Assembly (NCBI RefSeq): GCF_004210375.1
Contig: NC_134834.1
Coordinates: 96,910,170-96,974,169 of the forward strand
Direction of reading: 5' to 3'
Source of the DNA: Tachypleus tridentatus
Lineage: Eukaryota > Arthropoda > Merostomata > Xiphosura > Limulidae
Length of the DNA stretch: 64,000 bases
In this document: positions 25,131 to 37,930 of the stretch, piece after piece
Layout: each line of letters opens with the position of its first letter
Position numbering within the stretch: the stretch's first letter is position 1
Position numbers and translations under genes: made by a program
Notes under the pieces: model-generated
The model's input: only the letters and a program-made list of their open reading frames with translations
Database searches by the model: none
Told to the model about the DNA's origin: nothing

Positions 25131-26190
25131 CTTTAAACAATTTAACGAATTTAATTATAAAAGAAAAAAATATCCAATTTAAATGGATTGGAAACGTTGT
25201 AAAGACAATCGCTTTTCACTTGTAGATGCATAAGTAAATCTAAGTGCTTGTGTTTTGAATGTTAAAGAGATATAAATGTACGAATAGTTTGTATAATAGG
25301 TTATTATTATTCTTATGTTGTTACATGTTGCCAAACGACTTTGAATTGAACTAATTACAAACTTAATAATATTTTCATACCGCAAGAGAACGCAAGATAA
25401 TTAAAATTGAAAGAAAGAATACTCCTGGCAAAATGATTTTTTCCTCGGGCTCGAGAAATGCACATATGTTACTTCTAAAAATAATAACTAAATAAAGTGT
25501 GTCCATTGTTAAAATTACTTACAACTTTGTTGGATGGTTGATTTGCATTCACAGGGATTGTTATATTGGCTTGTATACCTGAGTAAATCCATATCAGTTT
25601 ACAGTGGCACCAATAAAACTTCCACATCAAACACAAACAAGATAGACCAGCTGGAGCAGAGCTTGATAAAACTAAACCAAAATGATACGTTTAACAAAAT
25701 TCTTTACGATTAAAAGTATCTAGAAAACAAAGCTTGTAGTCACATTTTTTTCTCTTTCCACTGTTTTAGTTCTGTTCTGAAGTCGACAATTTGCTTTAAA
25801 TTTAAGAACAATTAACTTTTAACTTTACAACTTGATCAAGGAGAAGCATTTAGCTTTACTTTGTTTCTAAAGTCACATACACGCAGCATTTACAGTTTAT
25901 TTAAACCGTATATACACAGAGAATTGAAGTTTTAATTTTCTGAAAGTTTGTGCTCATGTTCAATAAACACTATTTTAGATACTGATAAACGAAAACATCA
26001 TTTGATTTTTATAAAATCTAGAATGTAGCTTCAAAATGTCGCCATTGAGGACACCAAGTGAAATGTGTAGTCCTATAGTGCACTAGAGTTCTCTTGAACA
26101 TTCTTTCAAGTTTATATGTTAATGGCGCTTCAGTAGCATACTGGCGCTCTTCACACTTACAGTATTAGAAGCCAGTTTACGGTACCTATG
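25131..26190. repeat. Spacer block X, copy 2
   Basis: It matches 1-1009 and 62957-64000, and is diverged from 35970-37000 of spacer S. It ends at about 26190, where unique sequence begins. No gene is recognised. Confidence 0.85.
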
Positions 26191-29190
26191 ATGGGTAGAA
26201 CACAAATGTGTCATTGTGCAACTTTGTGATTTACAACAAACAAACAAAAAACATGTTTAACAAAAAACTTCAGAATACAAAGTTAACTTGCTGTTTTTCC
26301 TACATCTTCAACCTGTATACACACAAGGACAACAGACAGTGAAGAGGTCGACATGCCAGGGATTAGGAGAATTGTGTATATCTTTTACATTAAGGCTACA
26401 GCTGAGGACAAATGCCACAACCTCGTGGACAACTTACCCAGAATGGATATCTTGTGAGTAGTAATTTACTATGTACCTGAGAACCGAGCACTTATTCAGC
26501 AGTTTTAATGGTGCTAAGTGAACGTAGGAACATTTATAGTTTATTTCTGTTAATTCTACAGTTACACGAAAGTTTGAAATGACATAAACCAGAAATACTT
26601 TACTTGTAATGACATCTGAAAAAGTGTCAGTGTGAAGTATCGTTTAAATGTTTATTATAATCTAATCTGGACTATAGATGTAACACGTACTTACAAGTAT
26701 CCAATTAGATAAGCCAATACTATTCAATTTTTTTTGTTGTGTCATACATAATGTTAGTTAGTGTTTGTTCTTATCATAATTTCTTATTATATTTTTTCCT
26801 TTCATGAAGGCATACATTATTTTCGTTACCAACATGGAAGAAGATTTCTATCAAAATGAGAAAAAGATGAGATTGAGTCAAAATTCTACCTTAGTTCTGA
26901 AGGGTCTTGTGTCCACAGAAACTATGATGAAAGATAGTTTAGTTTCAATAACTTACCTTCAGTAGTTTGGGAAAATTATTACTAGTTTATTTATGTAGAT
27001 ATATAGACGTTTTGAAGTATCATGAATCAGAAGCACCTTACCTAAAGTGTTAGAGTAAAGTGTTATTTAGTTTTTATTCAGATACAACAGGACCTTTGCC
27101 ACATTTTGCATTAAATAGGTGAATGCTTGCCTGCACTATTTGTGTTAGATATAATGAGAAAATTGAAATTACTTTTCAAGTCAAAACACTACCAAGGTTC
27201 TTATGAGCCCCTTACTCCAATGAAACCACGAAGAGACATTTTAAAGTTTCAGTAACTTTCCTTCTGGAAGAATTATCTGACAAATAAGAATGTATCACTT
27301 CTACTTACATAAGACAAGTTTGTAATTCTGTATAGTAATGGTTAAAAGTAATGGATCATCTACAAATAATGTTTCTTTACAAGTTTTCTGGTCAGCATTG
27401 TTATTGTATCATACAATATTGTAACACGAAGGTGATCTATACAATATGTTCTTAACGAGCTCTTGTTTCCTAAATATATTTATCGTGTTATATATTGCAA
27501 GTTATATTATATTTGTCCAGTTATCACTGACAGCTACTCTTTCCACATTATTTGATGGTTTATATTACTAATGAATTAAATCTTTCTTTGAAGATTGTAC
27601 TAGTTTCACTATTCTCTTCCTATATAATATATAGAATACCCTACATTTCCTACTGTATTTTATTAATACAGAAAATTTTCAAAATTTCATTTAGTTTCTT
27701 TTTTTTTCTTCTAACAGATTATACCTACTTCATCAGCATGACGCCTACTTCAGTTATGTAAATTGTGATATCAGTGTTCTCCTCTGGCCGAGTAGATGAC
27801 ATCTAGATGTTACAGGTTTCTTTTGCTTAGAGAACGAAAATTCACGTGGTAACGCGTGTCACTTGTGAGATCAACAAAGGATTCCCATCTCTGGCGCGAC
27901 GGTTTTACTCAAAATAGAAATTTCTACTTGGTTTAAGATGTGAGTCGATTAACAGACAATCATTTCAGAAGGAATAATAAGTGTTAATTAATTAAATGTT
28001 ACAGTTAGAAGGCGATCGTACCGTGCGCATGAAAGCACGAACTTTTTTTTTTGTATTTTAAAAGCTATTTCTAAACTTTATAAAACACGCATCCAGTTTC
28101 TTCATGTTTTCTTATATCCAGTTTAGTTGTTGAGTTAATTTAAACATATCTTGTAATTATACTTGTTTGAATTTACAGTTATAAAACGGACGTATCTAAT
28201 ACTTGTGCAGAAATCTGTTTTTTTTTAAAATAAAATACCATTATACTACTTTTTAACGTCCAAGATGTATTTCTACTATATTCCGTTGCAGCGCGACTTT
28301 TCATCGTCTGTAATTTTCCAATGACCTGTTGAGTTACATGTTCAGAAATGTTTTAATATTAAATTAAAATGACATTTTACTAAGATATGAGCATCAGAGA
28401 TGGATTCAACTTCTTTGGTTAGTTTCATTCCCTCTTAAGAATCGACAATTTTGTGTACTTGTACATTTTTATCATCGGTTAAATTTATGCTTATATAAAA
28501 ACGTATACTTCGTTTCACAATAATTATTTATTACAAAATTCCACTTTTTAACTCTATTATTATCGTATTTTTATTATATGTAAAGAGAACACGTTGCTAA
28601 AAATGATTTTCTTCACTTTATATCAGATCCACCACTTGAAGACGAAAAACTAAAAGTACTTCCAAAATGTTGTTATTTCTATGCTACTGTTGTATATTAG
28701 TCCTCTGAGACTTTCTTGTGATATTTGAGGATATTTTTGAAGCCATCATTTTCATGGTGACGAAGAAAAATTAAGAAGTGTCGAGTGTATTGATGTAAGA
28801 CATTTTGGGACTAACCGGACAACTATCTTTATGAACCTCAGGAACTCAATCCATGACACAAAATAGAAACACTTGGTTTTATTTTATTAAATACTTGTTG
28901 TATTTTGTTTAAATTCTCAAGTTTAGTAATGAGCTTTATCTGTATCCATTATTTCCGTTTTATCACTTAATATATTTTTTCTTAACTTTTACTTCAATGT
29001 TTTCTTAGTACATAGTTACACGGATTATAGTTTTGGAAGTCTTGACTTCTCTGACCAACTGGTGAAATTTTTATTTTAAGTATATATACTGTTTTCCTTA
29101 TCAGGTTTTCATTTTAACTACATCTTTATTTATACTTCATTTTATATCCTGAAATTACCCACTTATATTATCAGGTTTTATTTCCTAGTT
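26191..29190. other. Unique region U, about 3 kb, no gene recognised
   Basis: This is the only long stretch with no partner elsewhere in the window. Its position corresponds to the middle of spacer S. It contains one exon-like stretch (26353-26453) and short open frames at 26835-26965 and 28607-28701, none of a family I recognise. A tRNA-like patch lies near 27783-27900. The rest is A+T-rich without visible structure. Confidence 0.5.
26353..26453 (+). other. Candidate short exon, unrecognised
   Basis: An ATG opens a 34-codon frame (MPGIRRIVYIFYIKATAE and onward) that runs into CTTGTGAGTAG, a good donor sequence. The local base composition is richer in G+C than the surroundings. No downstream exon can be assigned with confidence and the peptide is not recognised, so this is only a candidate. 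Confidence 0.2.
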
Positions 29191-30770
29191 ATGTGTAGCA
29201 TTGTAATATTAATAACCTGCATTTAATTGTGATTTTAATATACTACTTCTCAGAGCTGATGCTAAAACACCTGTTAAGCACGATTCAAGTTGAATGAAAT
29301 TGTATGAAAGTTTGTTTGCTTGTTAAAAGAAAAAGGCAACACAATGGACTTAGAGTTATCTGAACATCAAGGTTTTCTAGCACCACACTTACTCTTGAAC
29401 TACATAGGGTATCTATGATAGATAATGAGAATTGAAACATCAGTGAAATTCAACAAAGGTTGAGAAATATAGATCTCTACCTAAAATACACTGATTATTT
29501 TCTAAATATGCTATTGAAGATATCGTGTAAATAATAAATGTTCTCCACGTGTTTCATAGGAAAATGTTTTCGATAATAATCCTGTGTATTTATGTATTAT
29601 TTTTTCTACCACGGTACCAAATTTTTCGATGATATTTAGACTAGGTTTTGCATTCTCTTCTAGAACTTCCATAAAGTTTCATATATTAAACTCGTGTCTA
29701 CCTAAGGTAAAAGTACTTTAATTCTCTGTCTTTAATTCAGATTGAACTTTTCGACAAACACGTTTCACTAGTCAGTGTACCAGTTGTTCCTTCATCGTAT
29801 CAGCAGATAAGAGATATTTCCATTTCATACTTCGGTGTTTATTCTGCGAAATGTAGAATACAGGTGCTCGTGTGTTTCATGTATTGAGATACTACTGTTC
29901 AAATTGAATACAATTCCAACGAGAAAGAATTTTGCATAAATTCCTATATCACTATATTTATTGATATAGATTTTCATTTCTAAAAAATAAAAATTAAACT
30001 AAACAAAAAGATTCAGAGGGCTATTCACAATAAAACAATTTATAAATATTTATAGCATAATAATTGTGTATGGAAGCTGTACTTCCAGTATTAACCTTAT
30101 GATATTCCACCTGCATAATCTAAATAATGAGGTCCGTTAACGAAAGTATTTTGATATTATTGATCAGTTGTGAGGCCTCCTCAGCTCTTCCAAGAAAGTG
30201 GTACGCTGTCGTAATGTGATATTTTCATATCAGGCTTTCTACATCTACCAACAATGATGCCTATTTCTGATGGGATTTGTATGTTGAAAAATCATGACAT
30301 GATTAGAATTTTATGGTATATTGTGTTTAGAATCCTAATAATATATTTAATCGTAAGATCTAGAATAGTCTACTGTTAGAACACGTCAATAAATTTATTC
30401 CTGACAAGTTTTGATATAAGTATTTCTCTTCATCATGGTACAATAATCCCTGTCCCAACTTTCAGTGGATATGTTATTATGATTATTTGGTAAAAGTAAA
30501 TGAGTAGTATAATTTTTATAATGATATATGAAATGGATTTATTACTTAAAACTTTTAACAGCCTACTCTAAACTGCATTTGTAAACTTAAGTACATAAAC
30601 AGCATATTAACAGAATTATATTTTGTGGAATAATAAAGGTTCAGTAATTATGTTACAAAAAATAAGTTTATTTTCTATTTGTTTTCATGGGGCAATACAA
30701 TAAATTTTACTTTCAACAATGTTTCTTACGTGAATTTAATATATTGCTATTCAATATTGCTAGAATCCAA
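29191..30770. repeat. Late spacer S fragment
   Basis: It matches about 38175-39330 of the complete spacer S, with an extra segment (about 29800-30130) shared with 3650-3980. It joins unique region U on the left at GTGTAGCATTGTAATATTAA. Confidence 0.75.
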
Positions 30771-30977
30771 GACTAGTTCAGTAACACCGTTGAATGTGTA
30801 CTACACTTTCAGCCGTGGGTGCTTTAGAAAATAACACCCAATCCCTCACTCGGTTCAAATAGCAGTATATAGTCCGAAACTGTATAATGCCCGTTCTGTC
30901 TCTGGTTAGTATCTTAAAAGTAATGTTTAGTATCAATCCGTGATGACAAAAAAACCCACTCGTAGAAAATTATATGT

Positions 30978-31083
30978 AAAAAACGGCTGTTATGGGTGGA
31001 GAAAACACTGTGTAGAAGAGCAAACAAAGTTTCGATCTTCTTCGGTCATCGTCAGGTTTTCCAATCCATACCAGCCGTTTTTT
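30978..31083. repeat. Inverted repeat enclosing a minus-strand hammerhead-like motif
   Basis: AAAAAACGGCTGTTATGG (30978-30995) and CCATACCAGCCGTTTTTT (31066-31083) are inverted repeats with one mismatch. Between them lies CTGACGATGACCGAAGAAG on the minus strand (31030-31055). At 17415 and 55494 the same motif stands in plus orientation beside a single right-hand arm, so here the element is folded back on itself. Confidence 0.65.
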
Positions 31084-31089
31084 CACATG

Positions 31090-32290
31090 TATAATGTTAA
31101 GCTAAGTTAGATATCAAGGTTTTAATATTCTGAACTAATTGGAAATGCCACATTTTCTTTTAGTCAGTTTAATTTCATATCAAAAATTTTTCCTTAACCA
31201 AAGACAAAACGAACTGCTCCACAATTTTTCTTTTAACGAATGACATCAACAAGAAGAGTATTTCAAGGAAATTACGTAACTAGTATAACTATTGTCACGT
31301 GAACACAAAGAAAACATCTCTTGAGCCACCCTGTGGAAAATTATTAAAATTCTTGCAATGATTGAAATAAATAAATTATAGTTACCCATCTCAGCAACAT
31401 AACGACTGAACTAACTAATTAAATTGGAATATTTGTCTCTGCATTAACAGAAACTACAGATAAAATAATTATTTTTTTAAGAAAGGTAAAAGGTATTCTA
31501 AATGTTTCGTGTAACACATTCTGAAAGACGTTTAAGTGATAATTTTAATAATAAATTTCTTGATTATATAATACATGTTACAAATAAAACAACAACCAAA
31601 TACGTTAAAATACAAGAATAGTTCTCTGACACAAAGCTCCCAGTGGAGAAGGCCAATCTGTAAATTCTATAGGCAGCGGTTTATGTGTTGTGTTACCGCT
31701 AATGCTCACGCTTTCATGCCGATGCTGCGCAAAACAGGTATTGTCAAAATCCACTGTTCGATTAGACAAGAGCAGACCAAGAGTTAATAGGAATGGGTTA
31801 CCTCTTGTTTGTTAGTTGAAATTTTGGGACGGTTACTGTCAATAGTAGCTTTGTGGGAATATATATATATCGAGAAAAAACGTGACATCATTAAATTAAG
31901 AAATAAAAAAAGGTTTTAAAACTAGAGATGTTTAAAGAACAACTAAACTCAGAGTGTTTTACAAAAAACATATGAAATAGGAAATAGTGACGGTAACTGT
32001 GATTAGAAACATATTATTTTAATCAGAAAAATTATCAGGAGAGTTTACAGAATGGAGTAACAATAAAATAATGTAAAAGAACACAGTTTACGTGAACCAA
32101 GAAGCACAAATTCTTATAAGAGTAGTAGTCGACGACCATGAGGTATTCACACTTCTGTATGTGGTCATTTAATTTCATTTAAAAAATAATATGGGTGGTA
32201 GCCAATTCAAGCTCTCAACGAAAGATGATTCGTTATCTAGTGACCTGATTCAAGTGGCTCATGGCAACAAGGAAACCGGTTGATCTAGTG
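31090..32290. repeat. Upstream spacer P, copy for gene C
   Basis: It is collinear with about 17500-18830 and 55570-56760. It keeps the empty site for the SINE found at 17621. It contains small open frames (for example 31575-31787) without recognisable features. Confidence 0.75.
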
Positions 32291-32634
32291 GTTTCTTCTC
32301 GAGAGTAAAAGAAAACGAACTTTATCCAGCTGAATTAGTGGATACCTCAAAATAAAAAAAAGTAGAGAAATTAGGTAGGCAAATATCTGGCTAGCCACCT
32401 GGCGTCAGAGATTTTCATTTGAAGCAACGAACTTCCTCAGTTACAGGATTCATAATATGTACGGATATTATGTTCGATATTATACCTGTGGAATTAACAG
32501 ATTCTTTAAAATTTATATAAACGTATGTGTTTGTGTCTTAATATCTAATAATTAGCTGTTAGAATTTCAAGCTTCTGTGAATATAATTATACTATGTATT
32601 TGGTTTGTTTTCACCAGAAAGATTGTTGTTGTTT

Positions 32635-32755
32635 TGAATTAAGCACAAAGCTACACGATGGGCTATCTGTGCTCTGCCCACCACGGGTATCGAAACCAGG
32701 ATTTTAGCGTTATAAGTCCTCAGACATACCGCTGAGACACTGGGGAACTCACGAG
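32635..32755 (-). mobile_element. tRNA-like SINE fragment in intron 1 of copy C
   Basis: GAATTAAGCACAAAGCTACA and GGGCTATCTGTGCT form a tail like that of SINE1, joined to a different head (CCACCACGGGTATCGAAACC, CATACCGCTGAGACACTGGG). It is shared with copy A only. Confidence 0.6.
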
Positions 32756-33599
32756 AAAGAACTACAATAATATATACCTAACATTTCTCTGAATGTGTTT
32801 ACGTAAACCGAATCGTCGTCACTTTTCTTTACAGGTTGATTTACAGTACTTTAGTTTAGTAACGATGAAGTGCGTTTTACTCGTAGGTAAGATTAATTAT
32901 TGTATTTTTTAATATCTCATATTTAATAAAATATGTGTGTAAACATTTTTTTAAATAATCAAAGTATTCTGCAGTACATGAAAAACACTATATCACAATA
33001 TTGATAACAATATGTAACAATATATAGCTATATTTTCCAAATATTACAACAATTTTCATAGATCAAGTACTGTTCTGTGACTTACAAAATATCTCAACGT
33101 TAAAAGTGGAAAGTGTTCTTCATTCGATCTTATTTTATTACAACTACTTATTATACATTCTCGTTTGCAGCTTCCATGCTAATGGCAGTGATCTTTTCCT
33201 TACCACGGGTGAGTCAGCGAAACTTCTTCAGACACCGTCAAAAATTCAACTTAATCGGTCGATCGACTTAACTTTGTTGACTGAGAGAAATAACTCATAT
33301 CCAGTATATATATGTATATTAGATGCCAAGACCGTTTACTTTTGAAGACAAGTAAACAAAATAACCGTTTTTAATTATTTTATTTTTTATTTTTCCTGGT
33401 TATAATTTACATGATCTACTCTGTACCCACGGATATCGAAGCCCAGTTTTGAACGTCATAATTCTTCAGACCTACACCTGAGCTACTGGGGGCCATTTTT
33501 TTTTAAATTTGACAGGTTTTTAGTTGTTTCAAGAAAGAGGTCACAGATACGTATACCTTCCAGCTCTACCCACGGGGTTTTTCAGGAACAGTAGTTCAC

Positions 33600-33742
33600 C
33601 TTCTTGCTTTTCGCGTGTCCCCTACTGGAGCATTGCTAAGTCTGCGGATTTACAACTCTAAAATCAGGAATTCTATTCCCCTCGACGGACACAGTAGATA
33701 GCCCGATGTGGCTTTGTTATACGAAAACACACACACATACAG
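33600..33742 (+). mobile_element. SINE2 in intron 3, copy C
   Basis: CTAAGTCTGCGGATTTACAA, TTCTATTCCCCTCGACGG and GATGTGGCTTTGTTATACG are clear. A second, weaker tRNA-like copy follows at about 33925-34045 (GACAGCGTTAACTTTACGG). Both are shared by all gene copies. Confidence 0.65.
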
Positions 33743-36245
33743 TGTACTCGCGGAATGGGTTATTAACACCAGTGAAGATGTCGATAGAAATAAAGATTGT
33801 TTTTTTCTGATTACTGTTTCTGGAGGCTTCGAGAAATGACGAATAAGATTCGATTGTAAATTTACAGGTCTTCTACCGTGATCTTCCGTAACAGGGAGCA
33901 AACTGCATTTCATGTAGAAGTGTTCTAGTCACTTCGACGTGTCCTCTGGCGGGACAGCGTTAACTTTACGGATTTACAACGTTGAAATCAGGGGCTAGAT
34001 TCCTTCAGTTGACATAGCAGGTAAGGTGCTATGGCTTTGAAAAAATATACATATATGCAATGTCAGTTCCACATAATAAATGGGATAAATGGGAGATTGT
34101 CTTTTAAGTCAAAGAAATAGGCTCACATGAGAACCTTGTAGGTCCATCACGTATAGGGCATTATGAAAACATTATTTTATAACGCGAATTTATTGTTACT
34201 TTAGAAATGTTAATATTGTACGGTGTTACCAGTAAAATACACTATTAACTGTTAAGTTTACCATCTTGTCAATCTCCGAGTGCAGTTTTAACAAACAAAG
34301 TTCTGAAAGAGTTTCAAACACATTCAGGTTTCTGTTACTTTCATTTAAGAAATATGTTTATTTAAAGTTAACACATAAAACGTAATTCGATGCAAGTTAC
34401 GTGCCTTAGCTTGCAATTTAGATACTATAGAAAGTTTAAATTTTGTTTCAGTTTTCATATGACGATTTGAAAAATTGATTTGTTTGTGTTTTTCAACCTG
34501 TTTATAGATATACCTTTGCCTTATTGGAAAGTAGCCCATATTTATTTAATACGAAACTAAGTATAGATAAAGAGTACTGTAATTCTATTCCAGAAATGAA
34601 TAAGAACATACGATTTTCACTAAACAAATTCACGTAAAAGTCTTTATACGAATGCATTACTATTGTTGCTTACACTGGAAACTGAAGTTCACGTTTTCTA
34701 TATCTTACAGGCAAAACGAGTTGCTTACGAACTGCCAGACGGCGCGCAGCTCATTGTGGGCGATGTAAAACCAGGTTTGTACAGTGATGGGTTAGAAATG
34801 GCTGTTATGTTGATTTGACTAGCAAATGCCAGATCTTCCACGTATGTGTTCAACAGGTGTTGGATAATGGAGAGCAAATCGTTAATCAGTACAGCTTTTT
34901 CTGTAGTAACCAGAGAGTTTTTACCCAACAGACTCTCAATTGTGCCTTCCAGGAAAAAGCTGCACCTTGTGCAAACGCTGCTGACTTTTCTACGTCAATG
35001 ACAACATAGGAATTGACGACGCACCTTTCTTGACTGATGATGACGTACAGAGAGCAAATCAACTCATTGGTGGATATGGTTCTCGTGTACAGAAAAAATA
35101 AAACTTGGAAAACATATAAGATAATGATCAATTGACCAGTCTATGAATATTGTTTTTCAGTATGCAACAAATAATTTCCTTTTTCATGTATAGCTTATAG
35201 AGTGGTTTAATGTAGGCATAAGTGATTCTGTGTTTTCTTTCTTAGTTCAGTATTATTTCTGCAGGAATAAAGCTAATAAACCTGAGAAGTAATATGTAAT
35301 TTTTAACAACAGTATTTTTTTAGCATCGTATAGTCTGTTCAATAAACGATATTCCATACAAATGGTTAAAGTCTCCTATTATACTCATTCATTTCAAATT
35401 AAATTTTGTAAACATTATCACTAATTTGTTTGTGAATTTTCCAGTGTTAGCCCTCATGTGTTCTGTATTGACAGTTTACTTTTGTATGTATATGTATCGT
35501 ATACTTACGTTTGTTATATGAAATTGTGCAACTTTGAATTGAAACTTGACATCTCTATATATCCAGACTTTCAATTTTTTTTTCTTAAACACCTTTTCAA
35601 ATGTGCAAGTTTACCTGGAAAAAATTTAACAATATCAACGTCGATAAATATATTTAAAATATTTTCACACCACTAAAAGGTTCTCCATACAACGACTTTT
35701 TCTGTTTGTCTTAATATCAAATAACACCATAAATTATGTTGTTCAAACTAAACTGGTCACAGGATCATAGATCAGCAACTTCAAGTAACGTGTAACCCGT
35801 ATTAAACAATGATGAAAAATATATTGTTAAGATGTAATCACAAAATTCGATACCGATAAAAAGAGGAATCTCATAAATATCTGAAATAACAAGTATTATA
35901 AAGAATAAACTCAGTGTACAAGATATATTTATAGAAGTGTAACCACCACGAGGAAAGGAGTCCATTAAGTTCATACATATTGCCAAACGACTTTTGAATT
36001 CAATTATTTACAAATTTATTAATATTTTCAGACTGCAGGTGGCGCTAAATGATTGAAAGTGAATGTAGACTTCTGGCAAAATGATTTTCTTCCGGCTCAA
36101 AATGTACATATGTTACTTCCTAAAATTAATAATAAACAAAGTATGTCCATTGTTAAATTAAGTACAACTTTGTTGTATGGTTAATTGGCATTCACAGGTA
36201 TTGTTATATTGGCTTAGAACATGAGTGAATCCCTATCTTTCTACA

Positions 36246-36517
36246 GGGAAAGCGTGTTAAGACGTGCGACTCGTAATCTGAGGGTCGCGTGTTCGCATCC
36301 CCGTCGCGCCAAACATGCTCGCCCTTTCAGCCGTGGGGGGCGTTATAATGTGACGCTCAATCCCACTCTTCGTTTGTAAAAGAGTAGCCCAAGAGTTGGC
36401 GGTGGGTGGTGATGACTAGCTGCCTTCCCTCTAGTCTTACACTGCTAAATTAGGGACCGCTAGCACATATAGCCCTCGAGTAGCTTTGTGCGAAATTCAA
36501 AAACAAAACAAACAAAT
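36246..36517 (+). mobile_element. SINE1, plus, in spacer S copy 2
   Basis: This is the most complete SINE1 here: head GCGACTCGTAATCTGAGGG, B box GTTCGCATCCCCGTCGCGCC, body GGCGGTGGGTGGTGATGACT and tail GCTTTGTGCGAAATTCAAA. Confidence 0.88.
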
Positions 36518-36526
36518 ATTCTACAA

Positions 36527-36657
36527 TGGTGCCTCCCGCTAGTACAGCGGTAAGTCTCCGGATTTACAACGCTAAAATCAGGGTTTCAATTCCCCTCGAT
36601 GGGCTCAGGAGATAGCCCTATGTGGCTTTGCTATAAGAAAAAACACACAAACACACA
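36527..36657 (+). mobile_element. SINE2, plus, in spacer S copy 2
   Basis: TGGTGCCTCCCGCTAGTACA head, GGGTTTCAATTCCCCTCGAT B-box region, CCCTATGTGGCTTTGCTATA body and CACAAACACAC tail. This is the fullest SINE2 in the window. Confidence 0.78.
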
Positions 36658-37727
36658 GTGGCATATCAAACACAAGCAATACAGACCAGCTGGAGCTGAG
36701 CTTGATGAAAACTAAACCAAAATGGTACGTTTAGCAAAATCCTTTAATTATCTGAAAGTTTTAATTTTTATCTGAAAGTTGGTACTAATGTTCCAACAAA
36801 CAATATTTTATCTACTGATAAAAGAAGCATCAGTGTTCGTACTTCATTTGATTTTTATAAAAATATAGCTACAACATATCGCCATTGAAGACACCAAGTG
36901 AAATGTGTAGTCCAACAGTGTACCAGAGTTCCACTTGAACATTCTTTCAAGCTCATATTTAACAGCGCTCAAGTGGCATTCTGGCGTTCTTCAGTCCACA
37001 AAAATGTTTGACCACGCATAAAAAAAATAATTGATGTAAAACCGAATTTCAGAAATAAAGAAAAAAAATAAAATTATTAATGTCCTAAAACCTATCAGTT
37101 CCTGAAAGTTTTGTCATGAAGGCTATTCACAAGTTCATACCCGAAGGTTAATTCATTTGTAAGCCAACCAAAATTAAGATCATTCATGCAATCAATTCAT
37201 GGCGTATTCATAGAACAGTTATTGGTAAAAAATCAGTTGGGTTAACAATTTCTAACATGTAGAAAAGCCAGTGCGTTTCGATAACATTACATTCCACCAA
37301 TGGAATATATCCTGACATTATTGTTAATCCATCTACAGAAAGTACAAAATTAAATGCATAGACAAGACATCTGTAAAAATATTTGTTGATTTCGTAAATA
37401 TGAGACTCCTTTGATTAAACAGGTTTGTTTTGCATTAAATGTTACTGATATTAACAGAAAATAGCTACATTCATAATCGATTACAGTTTAAATTGAATCC
37501 ATATTTTGTTTCATTAATAAAATTATGCCCTTGGTTTTAGGCCAGGTAATAAACACAACATTCTTACTTTGGGCATATTTTACAAACGTTCACTACAGTT
37601 ATAAGGTTTTACGATGACTTACACCTACATCACTAAATACATAATGAGCAGACAGTAACTGAACTATTTCTCAGGATAAATATGTTTGGGCTTTATGACT
37701 CCTCCCATTTATTAAAGTGATAAAGTG

Positions 37728-37930
37728 TGACGTGACACACATCCGCTTTTGCAAAGGTTAGATATATATATTTATATGAAATGGATTTCACAGTTACAAA
37801 TTAGAACACAATTTAAGACTAAAAAGACAGTTTGGATTTTTTATCCCCTCTGCCTCAATGCTGATTGGTTGAGTTAAACGAGCGATCTCGAGAACGTTAC
37901 GCGTATACTCTTAGGTTCAGTCAGTTTAGA
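37728..37930 (+). promoter_or_regulatory. Orphan promoter-like block in spacer, copy 3
   Basis: It has the same ordered elements as at 2611: TGACGTGACAC, GATTGG, ACGCGTATAC and TCAGTCAG. Confidence 0.3.

Larger units (their letters stand above)
32325..35285 (+). pseudogene. Chitin-binding (CBM14) secreted protein, copy C, broken
   Basis: All four exons are present: exon 1 (about 32325-32374), exon 2 (32835-32886, ATG at 32865), exon 3 (33171-33208) and last exon (34711-35101), with AATAAA at 35266-35271. The start exons are the same as in B and would encode the same signal peptide. The last exon begins AKRVAYELPDGAQLIVGDVK and retains most CBM14 residues, but its frame has about two breaks and at least one domain cysteine position appears altered. 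The TATA region is weaker than in B and E. Its sequence is closest to copy A, for example a valine-tyrosine pair after AKR and the same SINE fragment in intron 1. Confidence 0.75.

Noticed and set aside
36246-36330. Candidate tRNA genes at SINE heads
   Set aside because: A- and B-box-like parts are present, but each is joined to the same SINE body and tail, and no full cloverleaf was traced.
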